Positions 43,596-51,969 of a DNA stretch of 64,000 bases are shown here, piece after piece. This DNA is from Planosporangium mesophilum (lineage in GTDB: Bacteria > Actinomycetota > Actinomycetes > Mycobacteriales > Micromonosporaceae), in contig NZ_BOON01000001.1 of the NCBI RefSeq assembly GCF_016863255.1, positions 62,001 through 126,000 on the forward strand. The letters run 5' to 3'. How positions within the stretch are numbered: position 1 is the stretch's first letter; every line of letters starts with the position of its first letter. The notes beneath the pieces were generated by a model, which was not told the origin of the DNA, did not search any database, and saw nothing but the letters and a program-made list of their open reading frames with translations. A program made the position numbers and the translations under genes.

Positions 43596-44504
43596 TCAGC
43601 TCTTCACGGAGCCGGCCATCAGGCCGCCGATGAACCATCGTCCCAGCACGATGTATACGAACAGGGTTGGCAGCGACGCGATCAGGGCGCCCGCCATCGA
43701 CGCAGCGTAGTCGGGCGACTGTGCGCCGGCGAGGGCATTGAGCGCGATGGTGATCGGACCGTTGCTCGTGTTCGACAGGAAGATCGCGAACAGGTAGTCG
43801 TTCCAGGCCGACGTGAACTGCCAGATGACCGTGACCACGAAGCCCGGTACGGAGATCGGCAGGATGATCGAGGAGAACGTGCGCAGCAGTCCCGCGCCGT
43901 CGACCCGGCCCGCCTCGATGAGCTCGACCGGCACGATGGTGGCGTAGTAGTTGCGGAAGATCAGCGTACAGATCGGGATGCCGTAGATGCAGTGCACGAC
44001 GATCAGCGTCGGGATGCCCGGCGGCAGCCCGGCGGACTGGACGATCTGCCGCAACGGGATCATCACGGCCTGATACGGGATGAACATTCCGAACAGGATC
44101 AGCGTGAAGACGACGTCCGCGCCCGGGAAGCGCCACCGCGACAGCACGAACCCGTTCGCGGAGCCGAGGAGCGACGAGATCAGCGCAACCGGGATGGCCA
44201 GTTCGAAGGTACGCAGGAACGACGGCTGGAGCGCCGTCCACGCCTTGGTCCAGGACGCGAGTGTCCACTCGGTCGGGAGGCTCCACTGCCCGTTGACGCC
44301 GATCTCCCGGCCCGACTTGAAGCTGGTCACGATCAGCACGTAGGCCGGCATCAGGACGATGAGCAGGAACAGCAGGAGCAGGGCGTACTTCACGGCACGG
44401 CCGGCCGGCGACGGGCGGTTGAGGCCCCGGCGCTTGGGGCGGGGGCTGTCGACCCGGCCGGACGCGGTAGTCGGCGGCGGCGTGACGATGCTCGTGGACG
44501 TCAT
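43596..44504 (-). CDS. Carbohydrate ABC transporter permease (MalG type)
   Basis: A 302-residue inner-membrane permease with six predicted helices. The first is at about residues 38-58 (YALLLLFLLIVLMPAYVLIVTSF). The cytoplasmic coupling loop is VELIEAGRVDGAGLLRTFSSIILPIS, matching the EAAxxDGA...LP motif of binding-protein-dependent permeases. The protein ends in GGLMAGSVKS, typical of MalG-like subunits. ATG 44504 overlaps the stop of the partner permease (ATGA). It forms an importer with that permease and the binding protein upstream. No ATPase gene follows. Confidence 0.93.
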   Translation of the reverse strand: MTSTSIVTPPPTTASGRVDSPRPKRRGLNRPSPAGRAVKYALLLLFLLIVLMPAYVLIVTSFKSGREIGVNGQWSLPTEWTLASWTKAWTALQPSFLRTFELAIPVALISSLLGSANGFVLSRWRFPGADVVFTLILFGMFIPYQAVMIPLRQIVQSAGLPPGIPTLIVVHCIYGIPICTLIFRNYYATIVPVELIEAGRVDGAGLLRTFSSIILPISVPGFVVTVIWQFTSAWNDYLFAIFLSNTSNGPITIALNALAGAQSPDYAASMAGALIASLPTLFVYIVLGRWFIGGLMAGSVKS

Positions 44505-45460
44505 GAGCGGCGCTCCACCCGGTTGTTGTAGACGAGGTAAGGCACGATCACGACCGCCACGAGCAGCAGCAGGACGACCGAGATCGCCGCGGCCTTGGCG
44601 TAGTCGCTGGTCAGCAACGTCTGCCAGACGTACACGGCGGGAACCTCGGTGATCCACTGTGCCCCGGAGACGGACATGATCAGGTCGAACATCTTCATCG
44701 ACATGTGCCCGAGGATGATCAGGACGGACAGCGCCGTCGGCGTGAGCTGAGGGAACAGCACATGCCGGTACATCTGGTAGGTGGTCGCGCCGTCGACCTG
44801 GGCCGCCTCGCGCAGCTCGGGCGGGATGCCGCGGAACCCCGCCAGGAACAGGGCCATCACGTACCCGGCGAGCTGCCAGATCGCGGGCACCGCCATCGCG
44901 GCCATGCCCCACTGCGGGTCGGTCCACCAGGGGTTCTCCAGGAAGCCCAGGTGCAGGTCGTGGAAGATCCGGTTGAGGCCGCCGGCCTGCTCGCCGGTGC
45001 CGGAGTTCATCAGCCACCGCCACACCACGCCGGAGGCGACGAACGAGACCGCCATCGGGAAGAGGTAGACGGCCCGGAAGACGCCCTCGCCGGGCAGGCC
45101 CCGCTCGAGGATCAGCGCCCAGATGAGGCCCATCACGAGCGCGCCCACCATGAACACCACGGTGAAGATGAGCAGGTTCTTCAGCGAGTGGGTGAACCGG
45201 CCGTTGATGTCGTTCACGAACAGGTCGACGTAGTTCTTCAGGCCGACGACGCTGCCGGACCTGATCGCCGTGTGCTGGTCGGTCAGCGAGAGCCGCGCCG
45301 TCCAGGCGATCAGCCCGTACACGAAGACGGCGAGCAGGATCAGCGACGGGGACAGCAGGAGCAGCCCGGGGCCCCAGCGCCGCACTCCGCCGGGCGCCGA
45401 CCTCCTTCGCCTGCGCCGGCTGCCCGGCGCGGGGGGCAGTGTTGCCGAACTGGTCGTCAC
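44501..45460 (-). CDS. Carbohydrate ABC transporter permease (MalF type)
   Basis: A 319-residue permease with six hydrophobic helices, starting at LLLLSPSLILLAVFVYGLIAWTARLSLTD. The coupling motif is ELREAAQVDGATTYQMYRHVLFPQLTPT. The N-terminal 40 residues are basic and disordered. GTG 45460 is used because GGAGG lies 9 nt before it; an in-frame ATG at 45520 falls in a hairpin region. A stem-loop between this gene and the binding-protein gene may reduce permease expression relative to the binding protein. Confidence 0.93.
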   Translation of the reverse strand: MTTSSATLPPAPGSRRRRRRSAPGGVRRWGPGLLLLSPSLILLAVFVYGLIAWTARLSLTDQHTAIRSGSVVGLKNYVDLFVNDINGRFTHSLKNLLIFTVVFMVGALVMGLIWALILERGLPGEGVFRAVYLFPMAVSFVASGVVWRWLMNSGTGEQAGGLNRIFHDLHLGFLENPWWTDPQWGMAAMAVPAIWQLAGYVMALFLAGFRGIPPELREAAQVDGATTYQMYRHVLFPQLTPTALSVLIILGHMSMKMFDLIMSVSGAQWITEVPAVYVWQTLLTSDYAKAAAISVVLLLLVAVVIVPYLVYNNRVERRS

Positions 45461-45499
45461 CTCAGAGAACCTCCGTGTTACCGCGGCCTGCCGCCGGTG

Positions 45500-45536
45500 G
45501 CGGCGGAGCCGGGCTTTCAAGCACCGGCTCCGCCGC
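45500..45536 (-). promoter_or_regulatory. Intercistronic hairpin between binding-protein and permease genes
   Basis: Perfect 13-bp GC-rich arms (45500-45512 and 45524-45536) with an 11-nt loop. Such stems commonly stabilise the 3' end of the abundant binding-protein mRNA or cause partial termination. Confidence 0.6.
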
Positions 45537-45566
45537 GTCGGCGTGGATGGAGAACCCTGACGGGAA

Positions 45567-46829
45567 CTACTTCTTCGTGTACTGCTTGGCGGCGGCGTCG
45601 AGCGCCTTCTGCAGCGCCGCCACGTCCTGGTCGCTGGAGAACTTGCCCTGCGCCGAGGCGACGGCGCCCTGCCAGCCCTGCGAGCAGGCGGAGCCGTGCG
45701 GGCACGACGGCACCGGCACGCCGCTCTTCCAGTCGGCGATCGCCGTCTGCTGGTACGCCGGGTAGTCCGCGGCGTTGGCGTCGGTACGGGCCGGGATCGA
45801 GCCCTTCTTGGTGTTGAACGCCTTCTGGCCGGCGGCGCTACCGAGGGTCTTCAGCCAGCACTTGGTGCCCTCGGCGTTCTTCGCACCCTTGGGCAGCACG
45901 AACGAGTCGGCCAGCCACTGGTACGCGTTGCCGTTGCCCGGGAACACCGCGTACCCGTAGTCCTTGAAGCCCTTGGTGTCGAGGTCCGCGGCCTCCCAGT
46001 CACCCATCAGCTGGAAGGCGGCCTTGCCGTCCATCAGCAGCTTCTCGGCGTCGGTCCAGTCGAAGGTGTCGCGGTCCTTGTTGGAGTAGCTCAGGAGCTT
46101 CTTGTAGTCGTTGAGGGCCTGGGTGACGTCAGCGCCGGTCCAGCTGGTCTTGCCGTTCCACAGCCCGGTGAACTTCTCCGCGCCCAGGTCGCTGATCAGG
46201 ACCGCCTCGAAGAGCATCTGCTGGGTCCAGTCCTTGCCCACGGCCAGCGGGGTCTGCACGCCCTTGGCCTTCAGCGTGTCCAGGACGGTGAAGAACTCCG
46301 GCAGCGTCTTCGGCACCTCGTTGACGCCGGCGTTCGCCAGGACCGTCTTGTTGGTCCACAGCACGTTGGCCCGGTGGATGTTCGCCGGCACCGAGTAGAT
46401 CTTGCCCTGGACCGTCAGGCTGTCGATCAGGCCCTTGGGGAAGGCGCTGTCGAGGCCCCACTCCTTGTACTGGGCGCTGAGGTCCTCGACCTGGCCGGCG
46501 TTGATGTAGTCGGTCAGCTCCGCACCCGCGTGCGCCTGGAACGTGTCCGGCGGCTGGGCCTGCTGGAGCCGCGACGCCAGCACCTGCTTGGCGTTGGAGC
46601 CCGCGCCACCGGAGACGGCGCCGTTCTGGAAGTTGTACTGCGAGCAGTCGGTCTTGAACTGGCTCACCAGCCCGTCGAGCCCGGCCTTCTCGCCGCCGTC
46701 GGCCCACCAGGTGAACACCTCGACGTCCTTGCTGGCCTGCCCGCCACCGCCGCTGCTGCCGCAGGCACTGGCCAGCAGCGCGACGGCGATCCCGGCGGCG
46801 GCGACCGCGGCTCGTTTCGAGAAGCGCAT
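45567..46829 (-). CDS. Sugar ABC transporter substrate-binding lipoprotein
   Basis: A 420-residue extracellular solute-binding protein (family 1). The signal peptide ends in the lipobox LLASAC with lipidated Cys23. It continues with EVFTWWADGGEKAGLDGLVSQF, a strand typical of sugar binders, then SAKQVLASRLQQAQPPDTFQAHAG-like and GKIYSVPANIHRANVLWTNK segments, and ends AALQKALDAAAKQYTKK. The protein resembles binding proteins for glucose/mannose or oligosaccharides, but the sugar cannot be assigned. ATG 46829 follows GGAGGTTCG. The leader is about 230 nt, from a promoter near 47073-47102. The divergent ROK repressor probably controls the operon. Confidence 0.92.
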   Translation of the reverse strand: MRFSKRAAVAAAGIAVALLASACGSSGGGGQASKDVEVFTWWADGGEKAGLDGLVSQFKTDCSQYNFQNGAVSGGAGSNAKQVLASRLQQAQPPDTFQAHAGAELTDYINAGQVEDLSAQYKEWGLDSAFPKGLIDSLTVQGKIYSVPANIHRANVLWTNKTVLANAGVNEVPKTLPEFFTVLDTLKAKGVQTPLAVGKDWTQQMLFEAVLISDLGAEKFTGLWNGKTSWTGADVTQALNDYKKLLSYSNKDRDTFDWTDAEKLLMDGKAAFQLMGDWEAADLDTKGFKDYGYAVFPGNGNAYQWLADSFVLPKGAKNAEGTKCWLKTLGSAAGQKAFNTKKGSIPARTDANAADYPAYQQTAIADWKSGVPVPSCPHGSACSQGWQGAVASAQGKFSSDQDVAALQKALDAAAKQYTKK

Positions 46830-47072
46830 CGAACCTCCATCTGTCACGATGTCGTTTACCTCAGTTGTCGTCGCGACCGCTGTCGTGGAGTCGTCGGCCG
46901 TCGCACGAGGCCTCGCGTGACGACCACGACCGCCGACGGGTGCTCCGTGTCGAAGCACCGGATGTCCATGTCGCGTATCTCCCACGGCTGCCGTCAAGGC
47001 CCCGGGTTACGGCGAGCGGAGGTCCGCACGCCTCCTCCCCGGTGAGAAGACGGGCTGTCGGTTCTGGTCGGC

Positions 47073-47102
47073 AGCCTTCTATCCCTTGCGGCGTTCTGTC
47101 AA
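47073..47102 (-). promoter_or_regulatory. Promoter of the sugar ABC operon
   Basis: Minus strand TTGACA (47102-47097), 18-bp spacer, AAGGCT (47078-47073). The -35 hexamer is perfect and its right flank GAAC equals that of the divergent ROK promoter. Confidence 0.55.
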
Positions 47103-47200
47103 TAACTGCACATGATCTCGTGATAAGGCCGCAACATTGGCGTGGATTGAGCGTTACCCAGGCCAAGAAAGGCGCAAATAGGGGCAGGTATAGGAAAGTC

Positions 47201-47230
47201 TTGACAGAACCCGGGGTTCGCTAAGACGAT
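47201..47230 (+). promoter_or_regulatory. Promoter and probable operator of the ROK regulator gene
   Basis: TTGACA (47201-47206), 18-bp spacer and GACGAT (47225-47230), then 6 nt to the GTG, so the transcript should be leaderless. The spacer contains GAACCCGGGGTTC (47207-47219), a 6+1+6 inverted repeat placed where a bound repressor would block the promoter. Confidence 0.6.
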
Positions 47231-47236
47231 TCCGCC

Positions 47237-48421
47237 GTGACTGCGGAACGCGTCGATGCCGGCGCCCTGTGGGACCGGATCCTCGCCGGAAACGCGCGTC
47301 GGGTCGCGGAGATCCTGCGCGCGTACGGGCCACGCACGCGCTCCGAACTGGTCACTCTCACCGGCCTGTCCCGCCCGACCGTCACGGCCGGCCTCGCCGA
47401 GCTGACCGGCGCCGACCTGGTCACCGAGGAGCTCTCGTCGGCCGCCCGCCCGGCCGGTGGGCGGCCCGCCGCGGTGGTACGGCTGACCCGCGCGGCCGGC
47501 CTCGCCCTCGGCGTCGACGTCGGCCGCCGGCACGTACGGGTGGCCGTGGCCGACCTCGGTCACACCATCCTCACCGAGCGGGCCACCCGGCTGGACCGGG
47601 ACGCCGACGACCACCCGTACGAGGTGCTCGACGTCGCCACCGCGCTGGTCGACCACGCGCTGGAGGCCACCTCGGCCACCCGCCGCGACGTCGTCGGGGT
47701 GGGCCTGGGCATCCCGGCACCGATCACCCGCCAGGGCCGCATCGGCTCCGCCGCCCTGCTGCCGGCCTGGGCCGAGCTGGCACCCGGCGAGGAGCTGGCG
47801 GCCCGGCTCGACCTGCAGGTACGGGTGGAGAACGACGCCAACCTGGGCGCGCTCGCGGAGTACCTGTGGGGCGCCGGCCGGGGCTGCGTCGACTTCGTCT
47901 ACGTCAAGCTCGCCACCGGTATCGGGGCCGGCATCGTGCTCGACGGCCGGCTCTACCGGGGCGCCGCCGGTACCGCCGGCGAGCTGGGCCACGTCACCCT
48001 CGACGCCCGGGGCCCGCTCTGCCGCTGCGGCAACCGCGGCTGCCTGGAGCTGACCGCCGGCGGGCGGGCGCTGCTGGAGAACGCCCGCCTGACCCGGCCC
48101 GACCTGGCCGACCTCGGCGAACTGGTACGGCTCGCGGCCGACGGCGACCCCGGCTGCCGGCGGCTGCTCATCGACGCCGGCACCCAGCTCGGGTACGCGC
48201 TCGGCGGCCTGGTCAACCTGATCAACCCGGCCCGCATCGTGCTCGGCGGCGAGCTGCGCGGCGGGGCGCCGCTGATGCGGGAGCCGCTGCGGCGGGGGCT
48301 CGCCGACACCGCGATGGCCGCCCCGGTCCACGCCGTACAGGTCGTCTCGGCCCAGCTCGAACAGCGCGCCTCGGCGCTCGGCGGGGTCACGCTCGCCCTC
48401 GGCGTCGTGTCTGCTTCATGA
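47237..48421 (+). CDS. ROK-family transcriptional repressor
   Basis: A 394-residue ROK protein. The N-terminal winged helix is RRVAEILRAYGPRTRSELVTLTGLSRPTVTAGLAELTGADLVTEE. The sugar-kinase-like ROK fold follows: LALGVDVGRRHVRVAVADL, GVGLGIPAPI, VRVENDANLGALAEYLWGAGRG, TGIGAGIVLDGRLYRGAAGTAGELGHVTLDA, and the zinc motif CRCGNRGCLE. This is the XylR/NagC-like group that represses sugar genes until the sugar binds. It is divergent from a sugar ABC importer, its likely target, and has an operator-like repeat in its own promoter. The TGA stop is the first base triplet of a repeated hairpin. Confidence 0.93.
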   Translation: MTAERVDAGALWDRILAGNARRVAEILRAYGPRTRSELVTLTGLSRPTVTAGLAELTGADLVTEELSSAARPAGGRPAAVVRLTRAAGLALGVDVGRRHVRVAVADLGHTILTERATRLDRDADDHPYEVLDVATALVDHALEATSATRRDVVGVGLGIPAPITRQGRIGSAALLPAWAELAPGEELAARLDLQVRVENDANLGALAEYLWGAGRGCVDFVYVKLATGIGAGIVLDGRLYRGAAGTAGELGHVTLDARGPLCRCGNRGCLELTAGGRALLENARLTRPDLADLGELVRLAADGDPGCRRLLIDAGTQLGYALGGLVNLINPARIVLGGELRGGAPLMREPLRRGLADTAMAAPVHAVQVVSAQLEQRASALGGVTLALGVVSAS

Positions 48422-48475
48422 TCACCGAGAGTTGTGGGCGTCAGGGCACCCACAGCTCTCGGTGATCAGGGGGAG
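48418..48475. repeat. Repeated palindromic element, copy 2, acting as bidirectional terminator
   Basis: Arms TGATCACCGAGAG (48419-48431) and its complement (48456-48468), with additional TGTGGG/CCCACA pairing inside. The outer TGATCA on the left holds the ROK stop (48419-48421), and that on the right holds the stop of the convergent methyltransferase (48466-48468). Copy 1 is at 37836-37894, identical at 50 of 58 aligned positions. Confidence 0.8.
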
Positions 48476-49698
48476 GTCGGCTCGAGGAGGCCCACGCACT
48501 CCACGTGCTGGGTCATCGGGAAGGCGTCGAACGCCCGTAGCGCGGTGAGCCGGTACGCCCGGTCGGCGAACGTCGCCACGTCCCGGGCGAACGCGGCCGG
48601 GTCGCAGGAGACGTACGCGATCGCGCGCGGCTTGCGGTCCGTCACCGACTCGACCACCTCCCGGCCGACCCCGGCGCGCGGCGGGTCGAGCACCACGAGG
48701 TCCACCGAGCGCCAGCGCGGGTTGGCGATCACCGCGGCGACGTCGCCCGGCGCGACGTGCACCTGCGGCAGGTCGGCCAGGTTCTTGCGGGCGGCGGTCA
48801 CCCCACGCGGGTCGGACTCCACGATGGTCACCCGCCCCTTCGGGCCCAGTACGGGCGCCAGCGCCGCGGCGAAGAGGCCGGCTCCGCCGTACAGGTCCCA
48901 GGCCCGCTCCCCCGGCTGCGGCTTCAGGAAGCCCAGGACGGCCTCGGCCAGGGCATCCGGCGCGGCCGGGTGGACCTGCCAGAAGCCGGTCGCGTCGATC
49001 CTCCACTCGCGGCCGACCGCCCGTTCCCGGACGATGCGCGGCCCGGAGACCAGGCGCACCTGCCGGCCACCGCGCGGCCTGGTGAAGATCGTCAGGTCGC
49101 CGCCGGTGGTCGCCACCACCTCGACGCCTCCCCCGCGTACCGGCCAGGTCCGGTCGGTCACCGGCGCCTCCTGGATGCGTGGGTCGGCGATCAGGCAGCG
49201 GTCGATCGGGATGATGTCGTGCGAACGGTGCCGGCGGAAGCCCGGCCGGCCCGCGTCGTCCACCGCGTACTGCACCCGCGTCCGCCAGCCGAGCGGCCCA
49301 TCGGGCAGCGGCTCCACCCGTACCCGCAGATCTTCGACCTCGAGCTCGGACAGCCCGCCGATCCGGGTCAGAAGCTCACGCACCACCGCGGCCTTGAGCT
49401 CGTGCTGAGCGTCCGGCGTGGCGTGCTGCCAGTCGCAGCCGCCGCAGCGGCCCGGCTTGGCGTACCTGCACGGCTCCTCGACCCGGTCCGGGGATGCCTC
49501 CAGCACCTCGACCGCGTCGGCGCGCAGGTATCCGCGCCGCCGCTCGGTGACCACGGCCCGGACCCGCTCACCGGGCAGGGCGTGCCGGACGAAGACCACC
49601 TGGCCCTCGGGCAACCGGGCGACGCAGTGCCCGCCCTGCGCGACCGGCCCGACCGTCAGCTCGAGGACGGTCCCGATGTCGATATCCATGGTCGTCAC
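48466..49698 (-). CDS. Class I SAM-dependent RNA methyltransferase (TrmA/RumA family)
   Basis: A 410-residue RNA (uracil-5)-methyltransferase. An N-terminal TRAM domain (VLELTVGPVAQGGHCVARLPEGQVVFVRHALPGERVRAVV) comes first. Then iron-sulphur cysteines appear in CRYAKPGRCGGCDWQHA and a fourth downstream. The SAM-binding segment is AWDLYGGAGLFAAALAPVLG, followed by DLVVLDPPRAGVGREVVE, the catalytic cysteine in YVSCDPAAFARD and the general base in QHVECVGLLEP. The target (tRNA U54 or a 23S rRNA uridine) cannot be decided. Start is GTG 49698 or ATG 49689; neither has a strong ribosome site. The stop lies in a repeated hairpin. Confidence 0.9.
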   Translation of the reverse strand: MTTMDIDIGTVLELTVGPVAQGGHCVARLPEGQVVFVRHALPGERVRAVVTERRRGYLRADAVEVLEASPDRVEEPCRYAKPGRCGGCDWQHATPDAQHELKAAVVRELLTRIGGLSELEVEDLRVRVEPLPDGPLGWRTRVQYAVDDAGRPGFRRHRSHDIIPIDRCLIADPRIQEAPVTDRTWPVRGGGVEVVATTGGDLTIFTRPRGGRQVRLVSGPRIVRERAVGREWRIDATGFWQVHPAAPDALAEAVLGFLKPQPGERAWDLYGGAGLFAAALAPVLGPKGRVTIVESDPRGVTAARKNLADLPQVHVAPGDVAAVIANPRWRSVDLVVLDPPRAGVGREVVESVTDRKPRAIAYVSCDPAAFARDVATFADRAYRLTALRAFDAFPMTQHVECVGLLEPTSP

Positions 49699-49761
49699 AA
49701 CTTTCGGGAAACTGTGGTCATCCGGGGCCCCGAGGCGACGACTTCCCGGAAGTCGTGCCGT

Positions 49762-51819
49762 TCATGTCCCGACGAACTCGTCGTCCGGGCGGGGCGTCTC
49801 CTCGCTGCCCGGTCGCGGGCCGCGCTGCGGGGTACGCCACTGGCTCTGCGCCATCCGCTCGAGGTTCTTGCCCTCGGTGGAGCTGAGCTGCCACGGCACG
49901 CTGACGACCATCACACCGGGCTCGAACAGCAGCCGGGTCTTGATCCGCAGGGCGCTCTGGTTGTGCAGCAGGTTCTCCCACCAGCGGCCGACCACGTACT
50001 CCGGGATGAAGACGGTCACCACGTCGCGCGGCGACTCCCGGCGCATCGACTTCACGAAATCGATGATCGGATTGGTGATCTCCCGGTACGGGGAGTCCAC
50101 GACCGTCAGCGGCACGCTCAGCTCGCGCCGCTCCCACTCCGCCTGGATCGCCCGGGTGTCGTTGTCGTCCACGTTGACCGTCACCGCGGTGAGCGAGTCG
50201 GGCCGGGTCGCCTGGGCGTACGCGAGCGCCCGCAGCGTCGGCTGGTGGACCTTGCTGACCAGGACCACGGCGTGGTTACGCGAGGGCAGGACCGGCTTGT
50301 CCTCCGACGGCTCCAGCTCGCGGGCCACCTGGTCGTAGTGCCGGCGGATGGCCAGCATCAGCAGGTAGATCACCGCCATCGCGGCGATCGAGATCCACGC
50401 GCCCTTGGTGAACTTGGTGACCAGCACGAGGACCAGCACGAACCCGGTCATGCACAGGCCGAAGACGTTGATGGCGCGGGAGCGGATCATGCGTCGGCGG
50501 GCCGCCGGGTCGCGCTCGACCCGCAGCAGCCGGTTCCAGTGCCGCACCATGCCGCTCTGCGAGAGCGTGAACGACACGAACACCCCGACGATGTACAGCT
50601 GGATCAGCCGCGTCGTCTCGGCGTGGAAGGCCAGGATCAGGACGATCGCGGAGGCGGCCAGGAACATGATTCCGTTGCTGAACGCCAGCCGGTCGCCCCG
50701 CGTGTGCAACTGCCGGGGCAGGTAGCGGTCCTGGGCCAGGATCGAGCCGAGCACCGGGAAGCCGTTGAAGGCCGTGTTGGCCGCGAGCACCAGGATCAGC
50801 GCGGTGGTGGCGATGACGAACCAGAAGCCGGGCGCGAAGTGGTCGAACACCGTTCCGGCGAGCTGGGCGGTCACCGTCTGCTGCACGTAGTCCACGGGCG
50901 CGGAGACGATCTGCAGGTCGGCCGCGGCGCAGCCGGGCTTGATCTTGTCGCACTCGACGAACTGGATGCCGGTGAGGCGCGACAGCGCGATGATGCCGAC
51001 CAGCATGCCGATCGCGACCGTACCGAGCATCAGCAGCGTCGTCGCGGCGTTGCGGCTCTTGGGCGGCTTGAACGCGGGCACTCCGTTGGAGATCGCCTCC
51101 ACGCCGGTCAGCGCGGCGCAGCCGGAGGAGAACGCGCGCACCAGCAGGAACACCATCGCGAAGCCGGCGACGGAGTGCTCGGCCTTCACGGTGATGCCGG
51201 CGCTCTCGGCCCGCACCGGATCGCCGAGCACGAAGTAGCGGAACAGTCCCCACACGACCATGCCGATGATCGCGATCATGAACGCGTACGTGGGGATGGC
51301 GAACGCGGTGCCCGCCTCGCGGACACCGCGCAGGTTCAGCGCGGTCAGCACCAGCACGGTCACCACCGCGACCAGGGGCGCGTGCTCGGCCACCCAGGGC
51401 ACCGCCGACCCTAAGTTCTGCACCCCCGAGGAGACCGACACCGCCACGGTCAGCACGTAGTCCACCATCAGCGCGCTCGCCACGCCGAGGCCGTACTTCG
51501 GGCCCAGGTTCACGCCGGCGACCTCGTAGTCACCGCCCCCCGACGGGTAGGCGTGCACGTTCTGCCGGTAGCTGGCGACGACCGTGAGCATGACGACGAC
51601 GACGCCGAGCGCGATCCACGGCGAGAAGATGAACGCCGATGCGCCCGCGACCGACAGGGTCAGCAGGATCTCGTCGGGCGCGTACGCCACCGACGACAGC
51701 GCGTCGGAGGCGAACACCGGAAGCGCGATCCGCTTCGGCAGCAGGGTGTGCTGCAACCGGTCGGACCGGAACGGCCGGCCGACGAGGAGCCGCTTCAGCA
51801 AGGAGGTGGAACTGGCCAC
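49762..51819 (-). CDS. APC-superfamily permease, probable potassium transporter
   Basis: A 685-residue transporter. It opens with a conserved cytoplasmic block (LLPKRIALPVFASDALSSVAYAPDEILLTLS) characteristic of the KimA/YdaO-like group of the APC superfamily. About twelve helices follow, and then a C-terminal cytoplasmic domain of about 150 residues (NHAVVLVSKVHQPTLRALAYAQATRPDSLTAVTV...VVTVFIPEYVVGRWWENLLHNQSALRIKTRL) resembling a universal-stress-like fold. Known relatives take up K+ with protons. The divergent neighbours are two TrkA/RCK proteins, which supports a potassium role. GTG 51819 has TACTCT 7 nt before it, so a leaderless mRNA is likely. Confidence 0.85.
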   Translation of the reverse strand: MASSTSLLKRLLVGRPFRSDRLQHTLLPKRIALPVFASDALSSVAYAPDEILLTLSVAGASAFIFSPWIALGVVVVMLTVVASYRQNVHAYPSGGGDYEVAGVNLGPKYGLGVASALMVDYVLTVAVSVSSGVQNLGSAVPWVAEHAPLVAVVTVLVLTALNLRGVREAGTAFAIPTYAFMIAIIGMVVWGLFRYFVLGDPVRAESAGITVKAEHSVAGFAMVFLLVRAFSSGCAALTGVEAISNGVPAFKPPKSRNAATTLLMLGTVAIGMLVGIIALSRLTGIQFVECDKIKPGCAAADLQIVSAPVDYVQQTVTAQLAGTVFDHFAPGFWFVIATTALILVLAANTAFNGFPVLGSILAQDRYLPRQLHTRGDRLAFSNGIMFLAASAIVLILAFHAETTRLIQLYIVGVFVSFTLSQSGMVRHWNRLLRVERDPAARRRMIRSRAINVFGLCMTGFVLVLVLVTKFTKGAWISIAAMAVIYLLMLAIRRHYDQVARELEPSEDKPVLPSRNHAVVLVSKVHQPTLRALAYAQATRPDSLTAVTVNVDDNDTRAIQAEWERRELSVPLTVVDSPYREITNPIIDFVKSMRRESPRDVVTVFIPEYVVGRWWENLLHNQSALRIKTRLLFEPGVMVVSVPWQLSSTEGKNLERMAQSQWRTPQRGPRPGSEETPRPDDEFVGT

Positions 51820-51826
51820 GGCAGCA

Positions 51827-51832
51827 AGAGTA
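51827..51832 (-). promoter_or_regulatory. Leaderless-type -10 box (TACTCT) of the permease gene
   Basis: On the minus strand TACTCT is followed by 7 nt and the GTG at 51819; no ribosome site precedes that codon. Confidence 0.5.
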
Positions 51833-51969
51833 GCCACGCACGCGCATAGCAGGGCCGGGGTGGGTGATCTCCACCCCCTTCGGGTACGGGGTGTACCGTC
51901 CCGCATCGCCGGTGAGCGTGCCCATGCCATGCTCGCAGCACAACGCACCAGGGAGTCCGGAGGGCCAGC

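Larger units (their letters stand above)
46830..47236. other. Divergent control region of the sugar ABC operon and the ROK regulator
   Basis: No gene is supported in these 407 nt. TTGACAGAAC occurs twice in inverted orientation (47093-47102 on the minus strand, 47201-47210 on the plus strand), forming the -35 regions of two divergent promoters. The sequence between them is relatively AT-rich. The ABC leader (about 230 nt) contains ACGATGTCGT near 46850, a possible weak operator. Confidence 0.6.

Noticed and set aside
51820-51969. A c-di-AMP (ydaO-type) riboswitch before the CeoB-like gene, expected for a K+ system
   Set aside because: Only a short GGGGTGG...CCACCCC hairpin was seen. The conserved ydaO core elements could not be found by eye, and the leader is too short for the full structure.
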